Assembly (NCBI GenBank): GCA_017450005.1
Contig: JAFSYM010000046.1
Span: 1-38,636, forward strand
Reading direction: 5' to 3'
DNA: 38,636 nt
DNA from: Clostridia bacterium
GTDB taxonomy: Bacteria > Bacillota > Clostridia > Oscillospirales > Acutalibacteraceae
Shown: piece by piece, positions 18,109 through 26,915 of the stretch
Layout of the letters: each line of letters starts with the position of its first letter
Position numbering within the stretch: the first letter of the stretch is position 1
Notes under the pieces: model-generated
Databases searched by the model: none
Told to the model about the DNA's origin: nothing
What the model saw: the letters and a program-made list of their open reading frames with translations, nothing else
Program-made: the position numbers and the translations under genes

Positions 18109-21100
18109 TTGAAGAAGACAGTTTTAAAAATCCTGTCGCTCCTGGCTGTTGCAGCGCTTGCGTTTACCGTGGTGCATTTTGCCGTACTCGGCAACAACTC
18201 CCCCACGGATACCGCGTTCACGTTCGCAGTCGAGGACGGCAAAGCAATCCTGACCGGCTCTGAGGAGTCGCTCAGCGGCGCGGTCGTACTGCCGGCAGAA
18301 ATTGCCGGATACACCGTAACCGGCATCGGCGACGATGCATTCAAGGACTGCAGCGACGTGACGGCGTTCTTCCTGCCGGATACGCTGCGCACCATCGGCA
18401 GCTATGCGTTTGAAAACTGTTCGTCTTTGGCGCAGGCTATTCTGCCCGAGGGATTAACGAGCATCGGCGAGGGCGCATTCTGGAAGTGCTCCTCACTTGT
18501 GAGCGTAACCGTTCCCGCCTCCGTGCGTTCGATCGGCTCCTGCGCTTTTTATAAGTGCGATGCGCTGGAGAGTCTTGTAATCCCCGGCGTGCAGACGCCC
18601 GTGCGCGGTATCTTCAACGTCGCGCTCGACATCGGCCAGACGCTTTCGGTCACGCATCGCAACGGTGCGAAATCGGCGATTGATCCGGTAGTCACCACCG
18701 TGTACTGCCACAAGGATTCTGTCGCATATTTCGACGCGCTGGCAGATTCGTTCAGCACGCTTGTCCTGCTGGAGGACTGCACGCTCACGTCCTATACGAT
18801 CCGCTATACGGATACTGCGGACGCCGACGTTGCCCCGTCCGTAACGCTGGACGGCCAGCCGCAGGGCATTCGCGTGGCGGCTGTGGCGACGGTTGTGAAT
18901 GAACCCGAACTGGTCTATGCCGATCCCGCGATCCAGACGATCGAGCTTGCGGCGGATGCAGCCGAAAACGTCATCACTTTCGTCTACGGCGTGCGTACCT
19001 ACACGGTCACGTTCGACGCAAACGGCGGCGAGGCCAAAGAAGCGCTTGTCTATGCGACGACCGATACCGCAGCGCTCGGCGATACGACGAGAGCAGGCTA
19101 TACCTTCGCCGGCTGGAAAGTTTCCGTCGCTTCCGGGGATCATTACAACTGGGGCGACGCGGACACTTCTTACACGGCGCAGGACACTGTCACTGACAAG
19201 TTCGGCGACGTGACGCTGATCGCTGTCTGGGAAGGCAACGCCATCACCGTGACCTACGACGCGCAGGGCGGCACGCCCGATGCAGCGCAGAAGGTCGTCA
19301 CCTTCGGCGATACATACGGCGAACTGGCCGGCGCTTCCCGCGAGGGCTACACCTTTGCCGGATGGTATTCCGCAGCCAACGGCGGCTCCAGAATCGAGAG
19401 CACGACCACGGTCACCAACACACAGGATCACTCGATCTTCGCGCGCTGGACGATAAACCATTATAATATCACCGTCACGACGGACGGCAACGGTACCGCC
19501 GCGGCCGATCCGGCACAGGATGCGGCATTCGGCACGACCGTCACGCTGACGGCCGAGGCAAATCCGGGCTACAGCTTCTCCGCGTGGGAGAGCGAGGACG
19601 TTACAGTCGCTGCGGACGGCACATTCACCGTGCCCGACAAGGCTGTTACCGTCCATGCCGTGTTTGCTCCCAACACCTATACCCTGACCTTTGATACAGA
19701 CGGCGGCGACGCGAAAGCACCGCTGACCTATACGACGACCGACAGCGCAGTGCTCGGCTCTGCGGCCAAGGCCGGCTATACGCTGACCGGCTGGCGCGTG
19801 AGCGCCGCGGCAGCGGAGGGCGACTACAACTGGGGCGACACGGACACCGTGTACACCGCAGAGGATGCTGTCACCGGCAAGTACGGCGATGCAACGCTGA
19901 GCGCGATCTGGCAGGGCAACGCCATCACCGTGACCTACAACGCGCAGGGCGGCACGCCTGATGCGGAAAGCAAGAGTGTAACGGTCGGCGGCGTGTACGG
20001 CGAACTGACCGGCGCTTCGCGCGAAGGCTACACGTTCGGCGGCTGGTATTCCGCAGCCGACGGCGGCTCCAGGATCGAAGCGGCCACGACCGTCAGCCAG
20101 ACGGCGGATCACGAGATCTTCGCCCTGTGGAGCATCAACCACTATGACGTCACCGTGACGAACGACGGCAACGGTACGGCTGCTGCCGATCCGGCTGAAA
20201 ACGTGGCATACGGCACAACCGTTACCCTGACTGCAGCGCCGAAGAGCGGCTACAGCTTCGCAGCATGGGACAGCGAGGACGTCACAGTAGCGGCAGACGG
20301 CACGTTCTCCATGCCTGACAAAGCAGTCAGCGTGAAGGCGACTTTCGAGCCTGCAGCCTACACCATCACCTTCGATACAGACGGCGGCGCCGAAAAGCAA
20401 GCAGTAACCTATAAGACAACCGATACGGCGACGCTCGGCACAACCGAAAAGGCCGGTTATACGTTCCTCGGCTGGGCTGTCAAGACGCCCGCGGCAAGCG
20501 GCGACTACAACTGGGGCGACGCCGACACTGCATACTCTGCGGCGCAGAGTGTAAGCGGCAAATACGGCGACGTCACGCTGAAGGCGCTCTGGGCTGCCAA
20601 CAACATCGTCGTAACCTATGATGCACAGGGCGGCAGCACGTTTGTCCCGTCCAAGACCGTGACGGTCGGCGGCGTCTACGGCACGCTCGCAAACGCCGCG
20701 CGTGAAGGCTACACCTTTGCAGGCTGGTTCACGGCTGCCGAGGGCGGCACGCAGATCAGCAGCGACACACCTGTCACTGCCACTGCGGATCACCCGATCT
20801 TCGCCCACTGGACCATCAACAGCTATGACATCACCGTCACGACCGACGGTCACGGCACGGCCTCTGCCGATCCGGCGGCAAATGCGGCGTACGGCGCGAC
20901 AGTCACGCTCACGGCAGAACCTGCCACCGGCTATGCCTTCTCCGCCTGGGAGAGCAGCGACGTCACAGTCAATGCGAACGGTGCCTTCACCGTACCGGCG
21001 AAGAATGTCACGGTAAAAGCTGTCTTCGCACCGATCGCGTACACGATCGCGTTCGACGCCAACACCGGCGAGAATACGATGGAACCAATCAACGCCGTTT

Positions 21101-21744
21101 ACGATGCGCAAGTCAAGCTGCCCGCAAATGCGTTTGTTAAGGCCGGCTTCGAGTTCCTCGGCTGGGCCAGAACCGCTGACGCTGAAGCCATCGAGTTTGC
21201 GGATGAAGCCGACGTACAGAATCTGACGGCGACAGCCGGCGAAACGGTTACGCTGTATGCGCTGTGGAAGGATATCAAGGTCGAGCTGGTTGCGCAGGAA
21301 GGCTCCACCACCGTCATCGACGAAGAAAGAGGCTTTATCTACGGTCTTGACTTCGGTTTGGACGAAGCGGTGCTGGACGAGACGTTCCTCGACATCCTGG
21401 GCAACGGTCATCTGGAATACACCTATAACGAGTATGAAGGCGTGATCGGCACAGGCGTTGTCGTCAACCTCATCAACGACAACACCGGCGAAACCGCAGC
21501 AACCTACACGATCGTCATCTTCGGCGACGTCAACGGCGACGGCATGCTGACCACTACCGACATCACGGCGATCCGCAATATCAACGCAAGAATATCTGAG
21601 TTTGCTGCGGATTCCGCCAACTACTTTGCGGCGGACGTCACACACGACGGCATGGTGAATCCCACCGACGTGACGGAAGTGCGCAGCGTAAACGCGCGTC
21701 TGAGTCAGAAGACGATTGATCAGGTCGGCGCAGACGAAGGCTGA
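18109..21744 (+). CDS. Secreted LRR / InlB-type B-repeat protein with C-terminal dockerin
   Basis: A surface or secreted protein of about 1211 residues. The start is TTG at 18109 (MKKTVLKILSLLAV when initiated with Met), with GGGAGGG 10 nt upstream and a hydrophobic signal sequence. Residues about 60-165 are BspA-type LRR_5 repeats (IGxxAFxxCSSL). Residues about 298-977 are three tandem units of about 226 residues. Each has two Listeria-Bacteroides (Flg_new/InlB B) repeats, recognisable by GYTFAGW, and one divergent repeat (TVTTDGNGTAAADP). A fourth partial unit follows. The C-terminus is a type I dockerin with two calcium loops, DVNGDGMLTTTD and DVTHDGMVNPTD. The dockerin implies docking to a cohesin scaffold encoded elsewhere; the repeats suggest adhesion. 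Confidence 0.88.
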   Translation: MKKTVLKILSLLAVAALAFTVVHFAVLGNNSPTDTAFTFAVEDGKAILTGSEESLSGAVVLPAEIAGYTVTGIGDDAFKDCSDVTAFFLPDTLRTIGSYAFENCSSLAQAILPEGLTSIGEGAFWKCSSLVSVTVPASVRSIGSCAFYKCDALESLVIPGVQTPVRGIFNVALDIGQTLSVTHRNGAKSAIDPVVTTVYCHKDSVAYFDALADSFSTLVLLEDCTLTSYTIRYTDTADADVAPSVTLDGQPQGIRVAAVATVVNEPELVYADPAIQTIELAADAAENVITFVYGVRTYTVTFDANGGEAKEALVYATTDTAALGDTTRAGYTFAGWKVSVASGDHYNWGDADTSYTAQDTVTDKFGDVTLIAVWEGNAITVTYDAQGGTPDAAQKVVTFGDTYGELAGASREGYTFAGWYSAANGGSRIESTTTVTNTQDHSIFARWTINHYNITVTTDGNGTAAADPAQDAAFGTTVTLTAEANPGYSFSAWESEDVTVAADGTFTVPDKAVTVHAVFAPNTYTLTFDTDGGDAKAPLTYTTTDSAVLGSAAKAGYTLTGWRVSAAAAEGDYNWGDTDTVYTAEDAVTGKYGDATLSAIWQGNAITVTYNAQGGTPDAESKSVTVGGVYGELTGASREGYTFGGWYSAADGGSRIEAATTVSQTADHEIFALWSINHYDVTVTNDGNGTAAADPAENVAYGTTVTLTAAPKSGYSFAAWDSEDVTVAADGTFSMPDKAVSVKATFEPAAYTITFDTDGGAEKQAVTYKTTDTATLGTTEKAGYTFLGWAVKTPAASGDYNWGDADTAYSAAQSVSGKYGDVTLKALWAANNIVVTYDAQGGSTFVPSKTVTVGGVYGTLANAAREGYTFAGWFTAAEGGTQISSDTPVTATADHPIFAHWTINSYDITVTTDGHGTASADPAANAAYGATVTLTAEPATGYAFSAWESSDVTVNANGAFTVPAKNVTVKAVFAPIAYTIAFDANTGENTMEPINAVYDAQVKLPANAFVKAGFEFLGWARTADAEAIEFADEADVQNLTATAGETVTLYALWKDIKVELVAQEGSTTVIDEERGFIYGLDFGLDEAVLDETFLDILGNGHLEYTYNEYEGVIGTGVVVNLINDNTGETAATYTIVIFGDVNGDGMLTTTDITAIRNINARISEFAADSANYFAADVTHDGMVNPTDVTEVRSVNARLSQKTIDQVGADEG
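19000..21039 (+). repeat. Three tandem ~680-bp coding repeats
   Basis: Units 19000-19677, 19678-20358 and 20359-21039 each encode the same order of two Flg_new repeats and one divergent B-repeat. They share obvious blocks such as AACTGGGGCGAC and GAGGGCTACACCTT-like stretches. The units have diverged rather than being identical copies, but their near-equal length (678-681 bp) indicates duplication of a whole cassette. Confidence 0.8.
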
Positions 21745-21763
21745 TCCGAAACAACTCCATGAT

Positions 21764-21805
21764 AAACAGTCCCGCATGGCCAAACACCATGCGGGACTGT
21801 TTTTT
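21764..21805 (+). terminator. Strong terminator after the InlB-repeat gene
   Basis: A 16-bp perfect stem (21764-21779 with 21787-21802) with a 7-nt loop is followed by T residues to 21805. It ends the transcript 20 nt after the stop. Confidence 0.92.
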
Positions 21806-21826
21806 CGTATCCATCGCCAAAAACAC

Positions 21827-21855
21827 ATGACAAACGCGCGACTTCATGCTATACT
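21827..21855 (+). promoter_or_regulatory. Promoter of the GH99-like gene
   Basis: ATGACA (21827-21832) and TATACT (21850-21855) are 17 nt apart and 34 nt before the start codon at 21890. Confidence 0.6.
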
Positions 21856-21889
21856 GGTTTTGATTCTGTAACAGGAAGGATGATTCAGT

Positions 21890-23704
21890 ATGCAGCCAAA
21901 ACGATTGACAGTTTTCCTTGCGCGGATTGCGCTGCTGTGCATGACGCTGTTCTGCGCGATATTCGGCAGTCTGAACCGCAATGTACCGCAGCCGTCGCAG
22001 ATCCGCCCCGACACCTGGGCGGCGACGGACGGTCTGTCGCGTACACTGCCGACAAAGGGCGAAGTGCGCGGCAAAAATGCGCGCAAGTTCGTCGGTCTGT
22101 TTTACTGGACGTGGCACACAAACTTTGCGCAAAATCATGAAGCGCTGAACGCAACGGAAATCCTTTCGGCACATCCGCAGATCCTGCATGATTTTGCATC
22201 ACCGCTCTGGCAGTCGACCGCAGACGGGCGGCCGTACTTCTGGGGCAAACCGCTTTTCGGGTATTACCGTGACACGGATGCATACGTTCTGCGCAAACAC
22301 GCAGAGCTTCTGGCCGACGCCGGTGTAGACGTCATCTTTTTTGACTGCACAAACGGCACCAGCACTTGGGACGAGAGCACAGACGCCCTTCTGGCTGCTT
22401 TTGAGGGGGCCAAGCAGGACGGTGTACGCGTGCCGCAGATTGCCTTTATGCTGCCTTTCAATGATTCCGGCGATACCGCTGTGTCGCTGCACCATCTGTA
22501 CGATCGCCTCTATGCAAAGAGTCTTTACCGCGATCTGTGGTTCTTCTGGGACGGCAAGCCGCTTATTATGGCGCACGCCGGCGCGCTGAATCCCAAGGAA
22601 GAATCCGACCGTGAGATTCTCGATTGTTTCACCTTCCGGAAAAATCACCCATCGTATTTCGTATCCGACAAGCAGTATTCAGAAAAAGTCTGGGGCTGGT
22701 GCAGCGACTACCCGCAGACAAAATACGGCAAGTCCCTCTTCGGACGCACAGAGCAGATGTGCGTATCCGTTGCGCAGAACGCCGCAGACGGCCGCCTCAC
22801 CGCCATGAACGCCGGCGGCAACGTGCAGGGACGCAGCTTTGTGAAAGACGGCTATACGTATTCCTTCCGCAAGGGCAGCGAAACGGTCACCGTCGGTGCG
22901 GATACCGAAAACGCGCTCTGCTACGGTCTGAACTTCCAGCAGCAGTGGGATCGCGCCATCGCCGCTGATCCCGATTTCATCTTTGTGACCGGGTGGAATG
23001 AGTGGATTGCCGGACGCTGGAAGCAGTGGGAGGGTGTGGACAATGCATTCCCCGATCAGTTCAGCGAGGAATACAGCCGCGACATTGAGCCGGCAGACGG
23101 CATATTGAAGGATCATTTCTACTACCAGCTTGCCGCCAACATCCGCCGCTTCAAGGGGATCTCGGACGACACGATCACGGAAAACGGCGTCAAAACCTAC
23201 TATCACTACACCGGCAGCACACCCGCACGTAACAGCGACGGCTGGCAGGGTCTGCACTATACGAATCCCCCGCTGCGCAACGACTTTGTCAAAGCGCAGG
23301 TGCAGGAGGACGGCGATACGCTCGTCTTTCACATATACACGAAGGGCCCTGTGCAGCTGTACGACGAGCGCAGCATGCGCATCCTGATCGACACGGACGA
23401 CGCCAGCCGCACGCCGAACTGGGAGGGTTTTGAGTACATTATCGGCCGCACCGGCAGGACGGCAGACACGGTACGCATCGAGCAGTCCACAGGCGGCTGG
23501 CAGTTTAAAACGGTCGGGAACGCCGCGTATACCGTGAACGGATGCGAAATGTGCGTGCGTGTTCCGAAGTCGGCGCTCGGTCTTTCGGGCGATGCGCATC
23601 TGCGATTCAAGCTATCGGACGGGATGCAGAACGAAGGCGATATCCTCGACTTCTACAAAAACGGCGACGTCGCGCCCGGCGGGCGATTCACGTTTGTTTA
23701 TTAA
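21890..23704 (+). CDS. GH99/WbsX-like glycosidase with signal anchor and CBM9-like tail
   Basis: A 604-residue exported protein. An N-terminal hydrophobic segment (LTVFLARIALLCMTLFCAIF) acts as signal peptide or anchor. The catalytic-type region, residues about 65-430, resembles GH99/GH71-like barrels: VGLFYWTWH at the first strand, ADAGVDVIFFDCTN, and FIFVTGWNEWIAGRW at a late strand, where GWNEW is the hallmark of GH99-like/WbsX proteins. Residues about 465-604 look like a CBM9/DOMON-type beta-sandwich (MRILIDTDD, LRFKLSDG). GH99 enzymes are endo-alpha-mannosidases; the substrate here is unknown. AAGGA lies 9-10 nt before the ATG. The gene has its own promoter and a terminator shared with the convergent Gfo operon. 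Confidence 0.72.
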   Translation: MQPKRLTVFLARIALLCMTLFCAIFGSLNRNVPQPSQIRPDTWAATDGLSRTLPTKGEVRGKNARKFVGLFYWTWHTNFAQNHEALNATEILSAHPQILHDFASPLWQSTADGRPYFWGKPLFGYYRDTDAYVLRKHAELLADAGVDVIFFDCTNGTSTWDESTDALLAAFEGAKQDGVRVPQIAFMLPFNDSGDTAVSLHHLYDRLYAKSLYRDLWFFWDGKPLIMAHAGALNPKEESDREILDCFTFRKNHPSYFVSDKQYSEKVWGWCSDYPQTKYGKSLFGRTEQMCVSVAQNAADGRLTAMNAGGNVQGRSFVKDGYTYSFRKGSETVTVGADTENALCYGLNFQQQWDRAIAADPDFIFVTGWNEWIAGRWKQWEGVDNAFPDQFSEEYSRDIEPADGILKDHFYYQLAANIRRFKGISDDTITENGVKTYYHYTGSTPARNSDGWQGLHYTNPPLRNDFVKAQVQEDGDTLVFHIYTKGPVQLYDERSMRILIDTDDASRTPNWEGFEYIIGRTGRTADTVRIEQSTGGWQFKTVGNAAYTVNGCEMCVRVPKSALGLSGDAHLRFKLSDGMQNEGDILDFYKNGDVAPGGRFTFVY

Positions 23705-23708
23705 AATC

Positions 23709-23757
23709 AAAAGAAGGATCTTCCTCCAAATTTTTGGAAAGAAGAACCTTCTTTTTT
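23709..23757. terminator. Bidirectional terminator between convergent genes
   Basis: AAAAGAAGG (23709-23717) pairs with CCTTCTTTT (23747-23755), enclosing a second stem of TCTTC and TCCAAA-type arms. T-tracts occur on both strands. It lies between stops at 23704 (+) and 23772 (-). Confidence 0.85.
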
Positions 23758-23771
23758 ACTGTCTGTGCGGA

Positions 23772-25607
23772 TTACTCACCGAACAGGTTGCGTCCGTCGA
23801 GCTTTGTCTGCAGCTTGTCATACACTTCCTGCGGGATAGCCGGATTGCCCTCCGAATAGCTCGGCAGCGCATTCTCTCCGGCGGCAGGATCGGTGCATGT
23901 CTCGTCTGTGCGCCACTTGTCCCGCTCTGAGAGATTGCGCAGATCCGGCACATCCATCGGCATACCGCCCGCAAGCACGGAACGATAGGCAAAGTGGCCG
24001 GGCAGATACATATCCATTGCCTCGTACACATCCACCACATCGGCATTGCGGTTGCCGCGCAGCTTCTGGATGAAGTTATACATCATATAATCATCCGCAC
24101 CGCCGTGGCCGGACTCGGCAAAGAATTCACTCACGTCGTCGTCGGTCGGCGCAAGCTGCGGATCGAAATGATTGTCGCCCTCGTTCTCATCGAGATTGAC
24201 ATACAATGTGCGCACGCCGTCCTGCGCCCTGTCGTCCTCGCGTGCGCTCTCCATGCGTCCCTTCGAGCCGTATACGGTATACCAGACGGAGTTTCTCGAC
24301 GGTCCGACGCCGTGTGCGCTCTTGAGGATCGCGCCGTTCTCAAGCGTAACCATCTCAATACCGAACGGACCGGCCTTCGCGCCCATACGGTACATCCGGT
24401 CGTTGAACGGCGCCTCAAAGCCCGTTACCTTGACCGGACGCATACCGCTGATATGTACCAGCGGGCCTAAGGAATGCGTGCAATAGTAGAATGCAGACAT
24501 CGTATTGCGCCAGTGGTTCGGATCGGCATAGGTCAGATAATCCCAATCCGGCTCGCAGTTGTGCATGTACTCGCCCTCGCCGTACTCAAACGTGCCGAGC
24601 TTGCCCTCTTTGTACAGCTCGCGCATTCTGCGCGGCGCCGGCATATAGCAGTAGTTTTCGCCGTACACGTAGATCATACCCGTGCGCTCAACCGCTTCGA
24701 TCAGCTCGACTGCCTCGCGCATCGACTGCACCGGCAGCACCTCGCTCATCACGTGTTTGCCCGCTTCCATACAGCGGATCGCAAGCGGCGCGTGCGCGTT
24801 GGCAAAGTTCGCCAGAACCACAGCGTCCATATCGTGCTGCAGGAACGCTTCAAAATCATCATAGTACGCGACCGCGTCGCCGTACTTGCGGCGCGCACGC
24901 TCAAGCACCGGCGCGTAATTGTCGCAGATCGCAACCAGCTCGGCATTACCGAACTTCGTGCAATAGTCCATCATTGACTGTCCGCGGCCTGCGCCGACGA
25001 CGCCGATCTTCATTTTATGCGCAAGACCTTTGCGCTCGATCACGCGGAAAGGCGTCGTGTCTTCATACAGCATCTGTACGCTGTCGATTCCGTATTCCTC
25101 GAGCACGGCCTCCCACCTGTCCTGCATGCCCTGCGCGTATTCAACCGGCAGGAATCCGGCAGAAAGATAGCTCTTGACCGCGCCTTTGCGCCACTCGTCG
25201 GTCGTCAGCAAACCGTACGGCACGTTTCGCTCGATCAGCGCGCGGATCGCCTTCTGGTTGAGGTATTTGCCCAGTCCCCGGCCGCGGAAATCGGTACGGA
25301 TGGCCACCATGTGCACATCGCCCGCGCCGTCCTCTTCACGCACAAAAACCGTTACGGTGCCGATGTGTTCGCCCTGATAGTCCAGGAAGAATACGTCGCG
25401 CTCCGGCACGATCTCTTCCCGGCTGCCGATTGCGTTATGAAACGCTTCCTCGGCGCTCTCGTCGTCGCCGACAAGGCCGTTGCGGCAGCAGTCTGTCCAT
25501 GCCTGCTTATCCGCCTCTACCTTGTAATTCGAGAACGAATACCCTTCCGGCAGCGGATCGTCACATGCGGGCGTACCCGGCAGCCAGTACATTTTTAATT
25601 GACTCAT
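23772..25607 (-). CDS. GNAT acetyltransferase fused to a Gfo/Idh/MocA (GH109-like) protein
   Basis: A 611-residue fusion. Residues 1-195 are a GNAT N-acetyltransferase, with the acetyl-CoA loop RGRGLGK at 108-114 and the C-terminal AVKSYLSAGFLPV. Residues 199-611 are an NAD(P)-dependent Gfo/Idh/MocA domain: the Rossmann glycine motif GVVGAGRG (202-209), SEVLP (288-292) where classic oxidoreductases have EKP, and YCTH (375-378) followed by SLGP. From memory, GH109 NAD-dependent N-acetylgalactosaminidases use Tyr and His in the same Y-x-T-H arrangement and also lack EKP. There is no signal peptide. GGAGG precedes the ATG. The internal Met199 has no ribosome site, so the fusion appears genuine. 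Its unfused paralogue lies 37 nt upstream in the same operon. Confidence 0.85.
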   Translation of the reverse strand: MSQLKMYWLPGTPACDDPLPEGYSFSNYKVEADKQAWTDCCRNGLVGDDESAEEAFHNAIGSREEIVPERDVFFLDYQGEHIGTVTVFVREEDGAGDVHMVAIRTDFRGRGLGKYLNQKAIRALIERNVPYGLLTTDEWRKGAVKSYLSAGFLPVEYAQGMQDRWEAVLEEYGIDSVQMLYEDTTPFRVIERKGLAHKMKIGVVGAGRGQSMMDYCTKFGNAELVAICDNYAPVLERARRKYGDAVAYYDDFEAFLQHDMDAVVLANFANAHAPLAIRCMEAGKHVMSEVLPVQSMREAVELIEAVERTGMIYVYGENYCYMPAPRRMRELYKEGKLGTFEYGEGEYMHNCEPDWDYLTYADPNHWRNTMSAFYYCTHSLGPLVHISGMRPVKVTGFEAPFNDRMYRMGAKAGPFGIEMVTLENGAILKSAHGVGPSRNSVWYTVYGSKGRMESAREDDRAQDGVRTLYVNLDENEGDNHFDPQLAPTDDDVSEFFAESGHGGADDYMMYNFIQKLRGNRNADVVDVYEAMDMYLPGHFAYRSVLAGGMPMDVPDLRNLSERDKWRTDETCTDPAAGENALPSYSEGNPAIPQEVYDKLQTKLDGRNLFGE

Positions 25608-25644
25608 AGTTTTTTCCTCCGTCTATTTGAATGTATTTCGATCC

Positions 25645-26904
25645 TTACTGATTCCACATATCACGCGCTTCCATCTTTTTGCGAAGCGCCTCGTATGTTT
25701 CAGCCGGTATGTCCGGATTGCCTTTTGAATAGCTCGGCAGCGCGTTTTCTCCTGCCGCCGGATCGGTGCAGGTCGCATCATCCCGCCATTTGTCACGCTC
25801 TGCCGGATCGCGCAGATTCGGAATGTCTATCGGCACACCGCCCGCAAGCACAGAGCGGTAGGCAAAGTGACCGGGCAAGTACATGTCGAGCGCCTCGTAG
25901 ACGTCGATCACGTCGGCGTCAGGATTGCCCTGCAGCTTCTGCACAAATTCATACATCATATAGTCGTCCGCGCCGCCGTGTCCGGACTGCTCGAACTGTT
26001 TGCTGATCGCGTCGTCCGTGTCAGTTTCGTGCCCGTCAAAGTGATTTTCGCCCTCAAACGTATCGAGGTTTTCAAACAGTGTGCGGACGTTTCCGTGTCC
26101 CTTGTCGTCCTCGCGCGCGCTCTCCATGCGTCCCTTCGAGCCGTAGACACAGAACCACGTCGAGTTTCTCGACGGCCCGACGCCCTGCAGATTCTTGATA
26201 AGCGCACCGTTTTCCAGTGTTACGATCTCCACGCCGAACGGCGCGCCCTTGGCGCCCATGCGGCGCATACGGGCATTATACGGCGCCTCAAAGCCCGTCA
26301 CGCGCACGGGACGCTGACCGCTGATATGAATCATCGGGCCCATGGAATGCGTGCAGTAGTAGAACGCGGACATGGTGTTGCGCCAGTGGTTCGGGTCGCC
26401 GTAGGTCAGCGCGTCCCAATCCGGCTCGCAGTTGTGCATATATTCGCCCTCGCCGTACTCGAATGTACCGAGCCTGCCCTGCAGGAACGCCTCGCGCATT
26501 TTGCGCGCGGACGGCATATAGCAGCAGTTCTCCGCGTATGCGTAAACAAGACCGGTGCGCTCGACCGTTTCGACCAGTTCAACCGCCTCCTGCATGGACT
26601 GCACGGGCAGCACCTCGCTGAGCACGTTCTTGCCCGAAAGCATCGCGCGGATAGCAAACGGCGCATGCGCGTTGGCGAAATTTGCCAGTACGACAGCGTC
26701 CATATCATGCGACAGGAACGTTTCAAAATCGTCGTAGTAGGTAATCGCATCGCCGTATTTGCGGCGCGCTCTTTCGAGCGCGGGCGGATAGTTGTCGCAG
26801 ATCGCAACCAACTGCGCATTGCCGTATTTTGTGCAGTAATCCATCATCGACTGGCCGCGGCCGCTGCCTACGACGCCGATGCGGATCTTTTTATTCTCGT
26901 TCAT
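25645..26904 (-). CDS. Gfo/Idh/MocA (GH109-like) protein, unfused paralogue
   Basis: A 419-residue cytoplasmic protein, strongly similar along its length to the C-terminal 410 residues of the next gene's product. GVVGSGRG at 10-17 binds the dinucleotide, SEVLP lies at 96-100, and YCTHSMGP begins at Tyr183 with His186. Both copies share PDWDxLTYxDPNHWRNTMS and the C-terminal CTDPAAGENALPSYS. The family includes sugar dehydrogenases and GH109 glycosidases; the missing EKP lysine and the Y-x-T-H motif favour the GH109-like side. ATG at 26904 has GGAGG 4 nt upstream, a tight spacing. It follows the metallophosphatase gene after 11 nt and precedes the fusion gene by 37 nt. Confidence 0.88.
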   Translation of the reverse strand: MNENKKIRIGVVGSGRGQSMMDYCTKYGNAQLVAICDNYPPALERARRKYGDAITYYDDFETFLSHDMDAVVLANFANAHAPFAIRAMLSGKNVLSEVLPVQSMQEAVELVETVERTGLVYAYAENCCYMPSARKMREAFLQGRLGTFEYGEGEYMHNCEPDWDALTYGDPNHWRNTMSAFYYCTHSMGPMIHISGQRPVRVTGFEAPYNARMRRMGAKGAPFGVEIVTLENGALIKNLQGVGPSRNSTWFCVYGSKGRMESAREDDKGHGNVRTLFENLDTFEGENHFDGHETDTDDAISKQFEQSGHGGADDYMMYEFVQKLQGNPDADVIDVYEALDMYLPGHFAYRSVLAGGVPIDIPNLRDPAERDKWRDDATCTDPAAGENALPSYSKGNPDIPAETYEALRKKMEARDMWNQ

Positions 26905-26915
26905 AGGTCCTCCCG

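Noticed and set aside
18493-21828. An 1111-residue minus-strand open frame opposite the InlB-repeat gene
   Set aside because: The repetitive coding strand leaves a repeated stop-free antisense frame; there is no ribosome site or recognisable domain.
25013-25030. Possible separate start for the Gfo half of the fusion at Met199
   Set aside because: No ribosome site precedes it and the frame is continuous with the GNAT half.
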